Translations under genes and position numbers: made by a program
Assembly (NCBI RefSeq): GCF_048569485.1
Contig: NC_134356.1
Span: 532,282,556-532,346,555 of the forward strand
DNA: 64,000 nt
Direction of reading: 5' to 3'
Origin: Anomaloglossus baeobatrachus
Taxonomy: Eukaryota; Chordata; Amphibia; Anura; Aromobatidae
Notes under the pieces: generated by a model
What the model was told of the DNA's origin: nothing
What the model saw: the letters and a program-made list of their open reading frames with translations, nothing else
Databases searched by the model: none
In this document: in pieces, positions 1 to 11,365 of the stretch
How the letters are laid out: each line of letters begins with the position of its first letter
How positions within the stretch are numbered: the first letter of the stretch is position 1

Positions 1-936
1 AGACAAAAACCAGGAGAAGGAGAAATTCCCTGGTTGGTCAGGGTGCACGATCTCGGAGGAGGTGGCGTGCACTTTGACGCCGGAGACGTGGCAAAATTTG
101 TCACCATGTCTTGTGACCCAGTAATTCAGAGATCAATAAAAAATTATTTTGTTGATCATAATGAGCATGGTACTCAAAACTTAATCATGATCTTAACCCA
201 TGCTTTTCTGGACAAATATCCATCAGAAGCAGACTTTCCTATCAATGATAAACCTTGGTATACCTTAAAAGATGGTATGGAAAGGCTGAAGGAAGAAGCA
301 ATGAGGAATGCTCTTCCTCTTTTGGGAATGGATGATGATTATCTCCAGTACCCATTGACAGCCAGCATAAGAAATAGGCTGCTTAAACATGCTCCTCCAG
401 CATACAAAACAGTTATTTTAACCTTAACTGTAGCGTTTACTGTAGAATCAATCGGTGTAGTTCTAGGGAGGATGAGGGAGTTACAGGATATGGGACAGTG
501 GGATAAACCATCCCCTGGAGGCCATGTTGGTAACAGTAAGCCAAACAATCCTGATTGGAATGAGAAATCAGTAGGGGAGGCCCCACGAGTGTCTCACAAA
601 GACATGTTCCAGGCTTTGCTTAAAGCCGGGATCAATAAGGAAAGGATTGATGGAAAGGAGACAGGAGAATTATGGAAGTTGTACAAACAGAAAGTTATAT
701 CTGCAAAGAAAGTGACCACTACAAATGTGGAAGGGGGCTCAAAAACCCCCAAGGTAAAGAAATCAGAAGGAAAAGGGGAAAAACCCCCAAAGAAAGTGTC
801 TTGGGAAGATATTCAGTCAGTTTATCCATGGGAAGAACTGGCTGCAGCCGTGGCCACAAAGGTCACGGAAGGAAGGGCTAATACACAGACTGAAGTCTGT
901 GTAAATGAAAGCTCAGAAGGAAGTGATTTACCATAG
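1..936 (+). pseudogene. gag: Retroviral gag fossil
   Basis: An open stretch of about 300 codons encodes a helical, capsid-like protein followed by a Lys/Pro-rich tail (KTPKVKKSEGKGEKPPKKVS). The start WLVRVHDLGGGG resembles the ERV-L gag type. I see no CCHC knuckle, in keeping with some class III and spuma-like gags. It lies directly upstream of the protease region in the order expected for gag-pro. Identification rests on context and on this short similarity, so the family assignment is tentative. Confidence 0.65.
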
Positions 937-957
937 GTAGCCAGCCAAGCCCCCCTA

Positions 958-1416
958 TTGATAAAAAGGGACGAACGTCCCTACGTCAATCTTAGCATAC
1001 ATTGGAAAGGGGGAAATGTTCAAAGAGTCCCAGCTTTGATTGACACGGGGGCGGATGCTACTTTAATTCATGGAAACCCAGAAACAATAAAAGGACCTAG
1101 AGTAAAAATTGCTGGACTAGGTGGTCAAGTGATCACCGGGGTTCAGACACAGGTAGCTTTGAAGATAGGTAATTTACCTATCAAGAAGTATACGGTACTG
1201 GTAGTACCTATGCCAGAATATATTTTGGGAATTGATATCCTAAAATGGATGACTCTTAATCTAACCAAAGGAAAATTCTCCTTTGGGGTTATGTCTTGTC
1301 ATAAGGAAATGCAGATCTCACATTATATCAATGATATAATGATACAAGGACAAGATGAGCAAAGTGTGAAAGATCAATTGACAAAACTGGTTGCTCATAT
1401 GAGGAGTAAAGGATGA
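958..1416 (+). pseudogene. pro/pol: Retroviral protease and start of RT fossil
   Basis: The translation holds an aspartic protease with the active-site motif PALIDTGADATLIHG and, further on, YILGIDIL, the usual C-terminal element of retropepsins. Shortly after it comes YINDIMIQG, which corresponds to the YxDD box of a retroviral reverse transcriptase, so the coding region is much condensed here compared with a full pol. It sits between gag and the dUTPase region on the same strand. It is part of the broken provirus and not a functional gene. Confidence 0.75.
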
Positions 1417-1453
1417 CAAAATCAGTGATGCCAAGGTTCAAGGACCGTCTCAG

Positions 1454-2422
1454 GTGGTAACATTTCTAGGGATTCAGTGGAACAAGGGGCACAGAGAGAT
1501 CTTGCCCAATGCCAGACAGAAAATTATTAATTTTCCGGTCCCTAAATCCAAACAGGAGACTCAGTCTTATATTGGATTGTTTGATTTTTGGAGACAACAT
1601 ATCCCTCATTTGGGACAAATGTTGGCTCATTTGTACAAAGTAACGAGTAAAAAATATGAGTTCCAATGGGGAGAGGAACAGCAAAATGCGTTTGAGATGG
1701 TCAGGGAAGTGTGGCAAGACATTGAAGGGATTATTCAATCTACCAAGACCACTGTATTTCATGTCGATGCTCATGTCCCTACTAACTCACTTGAACGTTT
1801 GTTTAATTCAGAAGCAGATAAAGCAGCAGCCATTAGACAAGTCAGTCCAACAGTTGACAAGGCAAGGTACAGCTGTTTGGGCACACCAGAAAGAGTGCCA
1901 CCTTATTCAGCAGGTGTAGCCCTCAGTACATTGGAAACTGTCGTGGTACCCCCAGGTAAGGTAAAACCAATTTTAACAGGATTGGGTTGCCATATACCAA
2001 CGAATCATTATGGTCAAATAGCCACTTGTTCTAGTTTAGCGTTAAAAGGAGCCATAGTGGTGGGAGGGGTAATAGAGGCAGATCATCAGGGAGAAATCAA
2101 GGTACTGATGCTAAATTTGGGAAATGAACCTTTGATATTGATGAAACACCAGAAGGTGGCTCAGATGTTAATAATTCCAATAAACTTGTCTGAAATAAGA
2201 GAAGGAACTGCCCCGGCAGAATTAACAATACGGGGTACTAAAGGTTTTGGATCCTCTAATATTAAAAATGTAGGAGCAAAAATATGGATTCAAAACCTCC
2301 AAGGACCGCCCTCAGAGACAGAGGTAATAGCGGTCGGAAAAGATCGTACTCTCCTGATAATGAGACCAGGAGTGGAGAAGTGGGAATATGTCCCACAAGA
2401 AAAATGTTATTTACGAGAATAA
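1454..2422 (+). pseudogene. pol: Retroviral RT connection/RNase H remnant and dUTPase fossil
   Basis: The first third reads as the RT thumb and connection (VTFLGIQWNKGHREILPN, YIGLFDFWRQHIPHLGQML) and then HVDAHVPTNSLERLFNSEAD, as at the end of an RNase H. The second half is a dUTPase: TNHYGQIATCSSLALKGA and GGVIEADHQGEIKVLMLN match the family's motifs for nucleotide binding and the trimer active site. dUTPases hydrolyse dUTP and limit uracil in the DNA copy. In ERV-L the dUTPase follows the integrase. A large part of pol is not seen here. Remnant of a broken element. Confidence 0.75.
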
Positions 2423-2789
2423 TAGTGTATCTTTATTTGCAGAAGGTGTGGTAAATAAGCGGAATCCATGGTATCGGTTACTGGGAAGAGCTCGATAGTG
2501 ATGAGATGGAGAAATTCCTGTGTTTGATGTTTGCCTCTCTGGTCGTTGGATGGACAAGTCTACATCAGGAGGAACCTGTGGCGAATGAATTTCTGATGCA
2601 CCATCACATTTTCAACACACAGATTGCTGGATCTGTACACATTCTTCGGTTACAGCCACCAGTATCCCTTATCTGGATGTCCCGGTATCGATGGAGGAAA
2701 TCTTAAAGTAGAAAAGTTGTTCTGATCAGCTTGCTGATAAAGACACTCGAAGTGTTCGTCTATAGAATACTACAGTACCCATTTCCGTA

Positions 2790-3860
2790 GTGGGATGGAT
2801 CAATCTTCCATGGTGGCAAGGCAATTTGAATGCAACAGTCACCAATTTGCAATATCTGGCTTTAAAGGGAGGAATTTGGGTACCAAGAAATAAGACTGGA
2901 CTGACCAACCTGGGATTCATCCCTATGGAGAATATAAAAATAAGTTTTGGGACAGCTATAAATACTGTAGATGCTTTTAAACCCAGCTTAGTGGAAAGGA
3001 CAATTAATGATATGTTATGGCCTTATGCCAATATGTTCATAAATGGGTCTAGTGAAACATGTAGTAACATATCGGGAAATGTAATGTGTAATGATTCCTT
3101 TGAATATCGAGCAAATGCCAAAACACATGATATTCAAGGGAGCTTTTCAGATAATATTGCTTTTAGTTTTAATATACATAGTAGTGAAAGTGATTATATT
3201 TGTGATTCAACGTTTATCTAAACAAACCAAGAAAACAAAATTTGTGGCAAACAATATTTCTTGGTCATGGTATGGTATATTCCGAGTGATCTTCTTCTAG
3301 TGGAATACTGATGATGGAAAATAATCCCTGGGATCAAGGACCGATTGTGATACCAATGTGATATGACTGAAGTTTGAATGACAATTAGATAGGGATCATA
3401 ATCATAAAAGATAGGAGTGATCCCAGATATTATTTGACCTATCAATAATTCAGTATCAAAAAGATGTCCTTAGGATGGCCAATAATGATGACCAAGGAAT
3501 ACATGTCAACCAGGTTTTGAAGCAGTTTATAGATAATAAGGAAGTAACATTTACAGTTCCACTTACCGGAAACTTGTGGTTAGCTTAAAGACAGGTTTAA
3601 GGAAGCTTGCATATGAAATTTACGGCTCATTGCAATATTTCACTAACACTATGGTTAAACTGTGGTCAGCCAGTTGTCAACTGGCAGGATGTGCAGGAAA
3701 TGTGCAGGAAGCTGCCGGTGCCCACAACAGTTTGTGGTCAAGTTACATGAACATGACTCAGCTGTCACATGCTGGTGACCATTTAAACCCAACCTACAAA
3801 TTTTCCTATAAAAATACACCGGACTCGTTTAATGTTAGGGGATACCTTCCAGGACATTGA
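2790..3860 (+). pseudogene. Env-like fossil region
   Basis: Between dUTPase and the 3' end of the provirus, two open stretches encode a protein with five N-glycosylation sequons within about 140 residues (NAT, NKT, NGS, NIS, NDS), many aromatic residues, and further on QLAGCAGNVQEAAGAH. Position and sequon density fit an envelope surface region. I do not recognise a specific family. Most ERV-L elements lack env, so if this is env it would be a notable feature of the family; it could also be an unrelated open stretch. The region is broken. Confidence 0.35.
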
Positions 3861-4099
3861 AGTGTACGTACGCACTGTTCCTGTGATGCAAGATGCCATG
3901 TTGATTCCTTATCATTAACTCGAGTTCCCTCCGATGTGAAAGGATTGCTACAACATAACGGTAATGTTGATGCATATTTCTGTTATTGTATAAGTTTCTA
4001 TGACTATAGTTCTTATGCCTATGTACCATTGACTATATATATTCATGTGCTATTAAAATAAATAGTATCTTGCTATAAAGAATATTAGTATTCGTGCCT

Positions 4100-4838
4100 G
4101 ATTAGGATATCAGTGAGCGCTTCGTAAGTACGGGCTTTCAGCCCCCTTTTTAGTAGAATTTAGCAAGACAGGACTCCAGCTCAGAAGCGGAGGATGAAGA
4201 CAGAGAGATTAATAGGTTTTACTCAGACCAATCTTCATCCTCATCATCCTCAGATATTGAGGGAGGCCAGCCATGCCTCCCTCAATAGAGAAGATACAGG
4301 AAGACTGGTAAAGGCAGTTAGGGCTACAATGAGAATTGAGGATGTTAGAGAGCCAAAATCCATTCAGGACATAATGTTTGGGGGGCTGGAGACACGTAAA
4401 CACAAATTCTTCCCAGTCCACAAGAACATCTCAGCATTGATTAAGAAAGAACAGAAAAGGCCACATAAGAAAGCCTTCATTACGAAAGAAATGAAAAGAA
4501 AATATCTGTTTGATTCAGAAGAGTCCGAAGTGTGGGACAAAATTCCAAAAATAGACGCCACCATCTCTAAGGTATCCAGGAATATGGCTCTCCCATTTGA
4601 TGATGTGGGATTATTGAAGCACCCATTAGACAGGAAAGCAGGCAGCTTCCTGAAAAGGGACTAGGAATCGCTAGCAGCAGCTTTCAAACCTAACATTGCA
4701 GCCACATGTACCGCAAGGATGCTTAGCGTATGGCTTAATCAGCTGGAAACACATATTAAAAATAAGTGCCCAAGACTGCAGACAAATTTCCCAGTTATTA
4801 GGAAAGCAGCGGATTTTCTGGCAGATGCATCGGTAGAT
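4100..4838 (+). mobile_element. DIRS retrotransposon fossil, piece 1 (gag-like ORF)
   Basis: The translation begins with a Ser/acidic-rich stretch and continues with KIDATISKVSRNMALPFDDV, LKHPLDRKAGSFLK and IAATCTARMLSVWLNQLE. This is the gag-like ORF1 of DIRS elements, from which the C-terminal part of vertebrate LAP2alpha is derived. The sequence ends inside the ORF at DASVD, where PLE-1 is inserted; the same codons resume at 15944. It is broken besides this insertion. DIRS elements are tyrosine-recombinase retrotransposons. The left border with the ERV is approximate. Confidence 0.8.
4823..4838 (+). repeat. Left target-site duplication of PLE-1
   Basis: agatgcatcggtagat recurs at 15944-15959 with one mismatch. 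Both copies are DIRS gag sequence (DASVD) and bracket PLE-1. Confidence 0.85.
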
Positions 4839-4923
4839 TAATTCACAAGGAGAAAATCCAAAATCAAAAAACATATAAATATTAATATGTTTTTGGATTT
4901 TGGATTTTCTCCTTGTGAATTAA
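4838..4923. repeat. Fold-back (inverted repeat) at the 5' end of PLE-1
   Basis: Two 39-nt arms (4838-4876 and 4885-4923) are reverse complements with one G/T difference and an 8-nt AT loop. The left arm abuts the target duplication, so the fold-back is the 5' terminus of the inserted element, probably made when the cDNA end copied itself. Confidence 0.85.
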
Positions 4924-4954
4924 TATATGTTGTTTTTTAATAGAAATCTTCAAC

Positions 4955-5117
4955 ATGGACTTCAAAAATAGAGATACTACATGGTTAAACAGATTATCTA
5001 CAGTATTTGGAGATGTAAGTGGTGATACAACGGAAAGCACCTCAGAGGATATATCGAGTGAGAAAAATGTTTTGAAGGAATTACTATACAAAAGAACAAA
5101 GACATGGTGGAACAAAG
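4955..5117 (+). pseudogene. PLE-1 ORF, N-terminal exon-like piece before the solo LTR
   Basis: ATG at 4955 opens 'MDFKNRDTTWLNRL' and leads to LKELLYKRTKTWWNK, matching LINLHKRVTKVWWNIRTLE in PLE-6 ORF1. The frame then runs into an inserted solo LTR at 5123 and the homologous coding sequence continues after 6255 (LEHYGQRKFIP, GLRVQVMPSFSF). The product is the N-terminal domain of the PLE protein, of unknown function, predicted helical and acidic at its start. Dead copy. Confidence 0.7.
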
Positions 5118-5122
5118 CATCC

Positions 5123-6250
5123 TGTTACAGTTGCTGTGGCTCTGGAGACTATGTCTGGATTTCTTGCTGCTGCACATGTGCAAGCGCTGGAGACTAAGTC
5201 CTATCTTGGAGCCATTGCACATGTGCGGGTGACATCATCGCTGACACGAGGTCACATGTCTCTGACACCTTCTAAGCTGATTGGCCACTGGTCATGTGCT
5301 TGTGACACGTGGTCACATGTCTCTGACACCTTCTATGCCGATTGGTCGCTGGTCATGTGCTTGTGACGCTTTGCTCGGTGATAGGCCAGCGTGACGTCAT
5401 TGCTGTCATTCTGGCAGCGGATTGGCTCTGGTGTCCTCCATCTTGGATGAGGCACAGAGTCTATATAAGACCCTGACGCACGCCGCCCGGTGCTCAGTCC
5501 TCTTGGTTCATGCATGAGGGTAGACGCCCTGTGCACGTCCCTCTAGGCATCTCTCTGTCTATGTTAGGTGAGCGCTACCGGCAGGGTAGCGTTCTTATAC
5601 CTTACAGCTTCGGCTGGAGTCCGTATCCTTACCTCTTAGTGGAGCGGACATAGGCAGGTGCCTGAGGCACATGGTCCGGCTGGGCCTTGTGATTCTACTC
5701 GTAGGTGGACGTTGCCGCTAGGGTAACGTTCCCTATACTGCATCTGGCAGTTGTTTGTATCCTCGCACACTAGGGGAGCGAACAGAGGTAGGAGCTTTGT
5801 GCGGCTTATGCTGCTGTCCGTCTCTTTTGCACCACTAGAAGAGCGGACCTAGGCAGGTGCCATATCTAGTGGTTCGTGTCCTCGCACACTAGTGGAGCGA
5901 ACGCAGGTAGGAGCTTTGTGCAGCTTACACTGCTGTCCGTCTCCTGGCACCACTAGAGGAACGGACCTAGGTAGGTGCCATTTCACACTCACTGCTTTTG
6001 TCTCTGTGATCTTTAACAGAGACCATACCACACACCCTCCTAGTAAGGGAGGAATTGCTTTATTTTCTAATTATATTCCTCTGTGAGTTTAACAGAGGTA
6101 TTGCACTCTGCACTTGTGCTATTATTTTTTACAGTGGCACACTTATATACCCCTTATCCTCTGCCATAGTCTGCAGCAGAGTCTTTGCACGGTGGACCCT
6201 GACTGTCTGACATTCCTTTAAGTTTTATTATCAGACAGCCCCCCGTAACA
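5123..6250. mobile_element. Solo LTR of an LTR retrotransposon in PLE-1
   Basis: The 1128-bp segment begins TGTTAC and ends GTAACA and is flanked by the 5-bp repeat catcc (5118-5122 and 6251-6255), as expected for a Ty3/Gypsy or retroviral solo LTR. On the plus strand there is a TATA-like tatataag at 5461 preceded by a GC-rich stretch. Short internal repeats of the type cactagtggagcgaacgcag recur several times between 5630 and 5960. No coding sequence is seen. Orientation is not certain. It shares its terminal six bases with the LTRs at 53613-59701. Confidence 0.8.
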
Positions 6251-6255
6251 CATCC

Positions 6256-9050
6256 CTTGAACATTATGGACAACGGAAATTCATACCATGAGGATTACGG
6301 GTACAAGTAATGCCATCTTTCTCTTTTGAGGAGGAATATCTAACCAAAAGATGGGAGGAGGCATGCGATGCCTGTTCCCTCTCATTTTTATCAATCATCT
6401 TAATTGAAGTAGATAAAAAACACCTTAAAAAATTGGAAGAAGAGATCAAGATCTCACAAGATAAAGTGAGACAGGCACTTAGCCCAGAACAGATGCAAGG
6501 TTTTGACCCTGAACTTAACAATGCATTTCAAAAATGGGAAAAGGAGATTCAATCTCTGAAAACAGATAAATTCCAATGAGACACTCGTGAATATCAGATG
6601 AATAAGGTGTGCAAGACAGAACCCGGTGAGAACAACATCATTTTCATCATCGATTAGTGATGTCTCTAATATATCCACGGATGGTGCACGAAGTGAAAGT
6701 TCTGGATTGGGCAGTGGCTAGTACACACACAATAAAGCAAAAAAGTATAAACCAACTTCATTTGAGCCGGAATCCAAGACAACGAATGCATTAGAGGTAA
6801 TCAATCTTTCCAATCTCGTATTGACAGCGGCACAGGAATCGGTGCTATCCCTGGGTCTGGGATTTAGTCCAGCAGCAAATTTTGACCAGTTTATTGCAAT
6901 CAAGGACACCTTCTTGTTTGCTAGAAAATTGTTGTTGAAAAAATATCATTCTAACAAATCTAATCTATGGAAGAAGAACTGGCGGCACTACAAATATTAA
7001 AAGAATTACTAATGGAACAGATGGAGACTCAACCAGGTAGGTTTCCTGATATTCTACAGAAAAAATCTACCCTCTTCCCTTCTCTTTCTTTGTGCTCATC
7101 AGTGGAGGTATTTGTCCAAATGGTAGTGGAGGAGATCTTTTGGATTCCACAATATAGATCACATGATAATCTTAGAAGAGTGGAGAGACAGGCTCTTGAA
7201 GAATTAAGGCGCTTAAAAGAGGTTGTATTTAAACTGGCAGACAAGGGGGGTAACGTGGTGGTCTGGCCTGTGGACCTCTATGAGAAGGAGGCCTTCAGGC
7301 AGCTCCATGACCCCCTTTGCTACCAACGACTCTCCAAAGATCCCACTGAAGCATTTCAATTGGAGTTAGATAATATTTTGGATGAAGCCCTTGAAGATTG
7401 CACTTTACCAAAAAAGGTCTGGGAAGGCCTTAAAGTAAAATAACCCTGTGTGCCCATATTATAACTTCTACCGAAGGTTCACAAGGATTTAAAAAATCCC
7501 CCCCGGTAGGCTGATCGTCTCGGGGAATGGAACCTCTCTCCAAATTGTTGGATTACTTTTTTAAACCTATTGTGATGGAATTACTATCATTTGTTAGGGA
7601 CTCCACAGAAGTCTTACAACAACTAGATGGCATACACATGGATGAGGACATGTTCCTCATCACATGTGATGTGGAGTCCCTATACACCAGTATTTCGCAT
7701 TCCCTGGGACTATCGGCATTGAAATTCTTTTTGTCAAACCGAGATTTGGAGGATAGTCTGGTGGATTTTCTTTTGATTGCAATGGAGTACATCCTCTCCC
7801 ACAACTATTTTGTTTTTAAAGATCGTTTTTTACTGCAGAAGAGGGGCATAGCGATTGGGGTGGCATGTGCCCCATCCTACGCCAACCTCTTCATGAGCAT
7901 GTGGGAGAGGGAGTACATCCAGAATAGTGAGGCAATTTTCTCTGGTTCCATGGTGCTCTGGTTAAGATTCATCCACGATGTCTTGTTTATCTGGCAGGGA
8001 CCAAGGGGCACTATTGGAACAATTCCTCTTGCATTTGAACAACAACACCTGGAACATAAAGTTGACATATTGCTTTAGCAAGACGAACATCAACTTCCTA
8101 GACCTCGGCATCTCTGTGGACACCCAAGGCTATTTACACACCAATATCCACTGTAAAGAAACGAGTGTTAATTCACTCCTGCATGAGAAGTCAGCCCATC
8201 CATCACATATTATCAGGGCGATACCCACGGGCCAATTCATCAGGGCATGACGGATCTGTGACAAATAGGAGGATTTTGAGGGGCAAGCATTGGATCTTCA
8301 AGAGAGATTTCTTCAACGTGGATATAGGACTGAGCATATAGATCAAGCCTACCAACGTTCAAAAAATTTGTACAGATCAACATTACCTCCCCATGGCAAA
8401 AAGTCTTCTGAGAACAAGCTACGTTTTATTACCACTTACCACTCTAGATGGTCAGAGTTAACCAATGTAATTAGTAAACACTGGTCCATCCTTAAACAGA
8501 ATCCAAATATATGTAGAATTGTAACTAACCAACCTTGCTTTGTAGCCAGAAGGAGTAAAACAATATGTGACCTCCTAGTACACAGCCATCACATAGGAAC
8601 ATCATCTCAATTCATCTTTGATTCTAAAGGTCCCAGCTGGGGATCTTGGAAATGCGGTAACTGCTCTGCTGGCAGGTATGTCTTGAAAACAAAAAATTTT
8701 TCAAATGCTCCCAACACAGGACTACACATGTAATTTATTTGGCACAATGCCCATGTGAGAAATTATATGTGGGAATGACAAAATGCGAGTTTCGCGTTCG
8801 AATCCTAGAACATATCAGAGACATAAAAGCAGCAGAATTGGTTACCGCAGATCAAGTTGAAAAACTTGCCAAACTTAAACCCATAGCAAAACACTTTCAT
8901 GATTGCCATCATGGTCATGGACATCTTCTTCACTTTGTAGGTATTGATAGACTACATGTGAGGAATAGAAGGGGGGATGTGACGAGAAGACTGGGACAGT
9001 TCGAGTGCAAGTGGATTACTCATAAGAAGTATGAAGCCAATTGGCTTTAA
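6256..9050 (+). pseudogene. PLE-1 protein: N-terminal domain, reverse transcriptase, GIY-YIG endonuclease
   Basis: Domains in order: the rest of the PRGLR-type N-terminal domain with KFQ/RDTREYQ (6256-6620); VINLSNLVLTAAQ (6797-6840); ADKGGNVVVWP (about 7230); RT motif A CDVESLYTSI (about 7668), motif B GIAIGVACAPSYANLF (about 7846), motif C FIHDVLF (about 7970); a Cys-rich linker (WKCGNCSAG); GIY-YIG core LYVGMTKCEFRVRILEH (about 8766) and ECKWI (9008). PLEs prime reverse transcription at a nick made by the GIY-YIG domain. Motif C is normally YxDD; here an His replaces a catalytic Asp. Several stops and frame changes show a dead copy. Confidence 0.8.
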
Positions 9051-9294
9051 TGACCAATGGGGATTTGCCAATTTCCTGTGAGTTTTCCATTTGCGCTCCT
9101 TCAATTAACATCAATATATATTATACTGTCCTTTTGTCATCCATGGAAGGGTTGTTTTGACCGTATCCCTTATGAATGTTCATTCAATGTCGATATTCTA
9201 CACTTCTTCCTCTGCTTAATTTATAAGTATATTTTCCACTACATCAAGTACATCTATTCCACCTATGGTGTGTGCAAAGGGGAGCAGCACCTTT
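8923..9294 (+). repeat. Left copy of a 372-bp duplication flanking PLE-1b
   Basis: This segment (end of the GIY-YIG ORF plus early 3' UTR) recurs at 11942-12315 with about three substitutions and a 2-nt indel. The two copies bracket PLE-1b, so they look like a very long and recent target duplication. Confidence 0.8.
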
Positions 9295-9444
9295 TGGTTT
9301 TTGTGCCTTGTTTTCAATTATATACTTTTTGTATATTTTTTATTTTTAGATTCACTGATTTTTTTCTGCTTCGACCTTTCTGGAACCACACTTCTGACTT
9401 CGAACATCGACATGGAGTTTTTTATATATTGATCACTTTCCTCT

Positions 9445-10095
9445 TTGTGCCACGACTGGGACATCTGTAGCAATATTGGATACTCTGTGTTTTAAAATAT
9501 ATGCTTCTCCACCAACGTCATATCGTTTATATTTACAATTCCGTTATTGATCATGGAGTTATTATATATTGATTATTTCCCTCTTGTGCCACGACTGGGA
9601 CATTTGAATGAATTAATATTGAATATCCTTGTTATAGTATATGTTCTCCCTCAGTGTGACACTGTTGATATATATTTAGTTATATTTTTATCTTGATCAT
9701 GGATATGGAGTCAATGTACTATATATTGACGCTTCCCTCTTGTGCCACGACTAGGGATATGTGTTGTAAGATTGAATACTTTGCGGCATAGTACATGATC
9801 TCCCTTCAGTGTCACACTGTTTATTATTTTTATTTTTATATTTATATCTATATTCATATTTTTGACTTTAAATTGTGGACATGGAGTTCATATATTATAC
9901 ACTGATTACCTTTCTCTTTGTGCCACGACTAGGACATTTGAAAATGTAATACTGAACTTCTGTGTTATAATATATGTCCTTCCATCAGTGGCACACTGGT
10001 TACAATTACTTATGTATATTTTTGATATTCATTATGGACATTGTGTTATCATTACATATTGATCATCTCCCTCTTGTGCCACGACTGGGATATCT
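9445..10095 (+). repeat. Diverged tandem repeats in PLE-1b
   Basis: The phrase tgtgccacgact(g/a)gg recurs at about 9449, 9584, 9740, 9919 and 10075, each followed by AT-rich DNA with 'tcagtg-cacactg' and 'gatcatgga' phrases. Five units of about 135-180 bp. Confidence 0.8.
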
Positions 10096-10456
10096 AAAAT
10101 AATACTGTATTCTGTATTATAGTATTTGCTCTCCTACTAATGTCACATTGTTTACAATTACGTCTCCTTGTCTTTCATGCTCGCTCCCGCTCCTCCTCCC
10201 CCTGTCGGCGCGTCTGCATCAGTGACCTGCTGGCTCGGCTCTGTCGGCGTCATTATCGCCTGCGCGCATGCACGGTTCGCGGGTGACGCGTCCCTGCTTT
10301 CCGCGCATGTGCGCTACCTCTAAGGGGCGTTGACAGCTGACGGCGCCGGGTATCAGCCGCGATTGGTCCAGTCGCGCTGACAGAGTGGGGGTGGTGCAGC
10401 TGGAGCGTGTGAGCGCCATGTATAAATACACATGGCTGCTCCACAGCGTTCCACCT

Positions 10457-10507
10457 CCCCCTGATGAAATAATCCTATTATTGAGATTGTGAAATGTATA
10501 TGTCTGG
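10457..10507 (+). ncRNA. Hammerhead-like motif in PLE-1b (degenerate)
   Basis: CCCC then CTGATGA (10461-10467), a perfect 6-bp hairpin (AATAAT/ATTATT), GAAA (10491-10494) and GTC followed by TGGG. Eight extra bases before GAAA break the usual geometry. A TATA box (tataaata, 10421) lies about 35 bp upstream. Probably a decayed PLE ribozyme. Confidence 0.35.
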
Positions 10508-10620
10508 GCTCTCTCCGGGGGGTCCGTTCTGCTGCTTATCAGGCCGGCTTTGTGCACATTATGGGTATGTTTAGTTAACTGGCTGGGCTCTCATTTATGT
10601 GTTCATGTCTTTATACTTAA

Positions 10621-11365
10621 GTTGGTGTCACACACAGCGACAACGACGTCGCTGCTACGTCACCATTTTCTGTGACGTTGCAGCGACGTCCCGTCGCTGT
10701 CGCTGTGTGTGACATCCAGCAACGACCTGGCCCCTGCTGTGAGGTCGCCGGTCGTTGCTGAATGTCCAGCTTCATTTTTTGGTCGTCACTCTCCCGCTGT
10801 GACGCACACATCGCTGTGTGTGACAGCGAGAGAGCGACGAAATGAAGCGAGCAGGGAGCAGGAGCCGGCGTCTGGCAGCTGCGGTAAGCTGTAACCAGCG
10901 TAAACATCGGGTAACCAAGGGAAGACCTTTCCCTGGTTACCCGATATTTACCTTCGTTACCAGCCTCCGCCCTTGCTGCCAGCGCCGGCTCCTGCTTTGT
11001 GCACATGTAGCTGCAGTACGCATCGGGTTAATTAACCCTATGTATACTGTAGCAAGGAGAGCAAGGAGCCAGCGCTAAGCAGTGTGCGCGGCTCCCTGCT
11101 CTCTGCACTGTGACATGTAGCTGCAGTACACATCGGGTTAATTAACCCGATGTGTACTGTACCTAGGAGAGCAAGGAGCCAGCGCTAAGCGCGGCTCCCT
11201 GCTCTCTGCACATGTAGCACAGCGACGTTATGATCGCTGCTGCGTCGCTGTGTTTGACAGCTAAGCAGCGATCATAACAGCGACTTACAAGGTCGCTGTT
11301 ACGTCACAGAAAATGGTGACATAACAGCGACGTCGTTGTCGCTGTCGCTTAGTGTGAACCCAGCT
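10621..11365. mobile_element. TTAA-flanked non-autonomous DNA transposon (MITE-like)
   Basis: TTAA at 10617-10620 and 11366-11369 flank a 745-bp segment whose ends are imperfect inverted repeats rich in 'cagcgacaacgacgtcgctg'. The same phrase 'caccattttctgtgacgt' appears inverted near both ends. Inside, further repeats ('catcgggttaattaaccc') occur. No transposase ORF. TTAA targets are used by piggyBac and Kolobok; which of them mobilised this copy is not clear. Confidence 0.65.

Larger units (their letters stand above)
1..4100 (+). mobile_element. Class III (ERV-L-like) endogenous retrovirus fossil, 5' end outside window
   Basis: Plus-strand order is gag, protease, a shortened RT/RNase H stretch, dUTPase and an env-like stretch, followed by AT-rich DNA with an AATAAA at about 4058. 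The gag opening (WLVRVHDLGGGG) and a dUTPase domain encoded downstream of RT point to the ERV-L/class III group, in which a pol-encoded dUTPase is known. The element is clearly broken, with at least half a dozen breaks and pol much shorter than a full one. No second LTR lies in the window, so the LTR edge and age cannot be fixed; the degree of decay suggests an old copy. The 3' border against the DIRS element is approximate. Alternative: another retrovirus class that acquired a dUTPase. Confidence 0.7.

Noticed and set aside
9057-9470. 137-codon ORF after the PLE-1 endonuclease
   Set aside because: The 3' UTR is T-rich and open by composition; the product is Phe/Tyr-rich without a recognisable motif.
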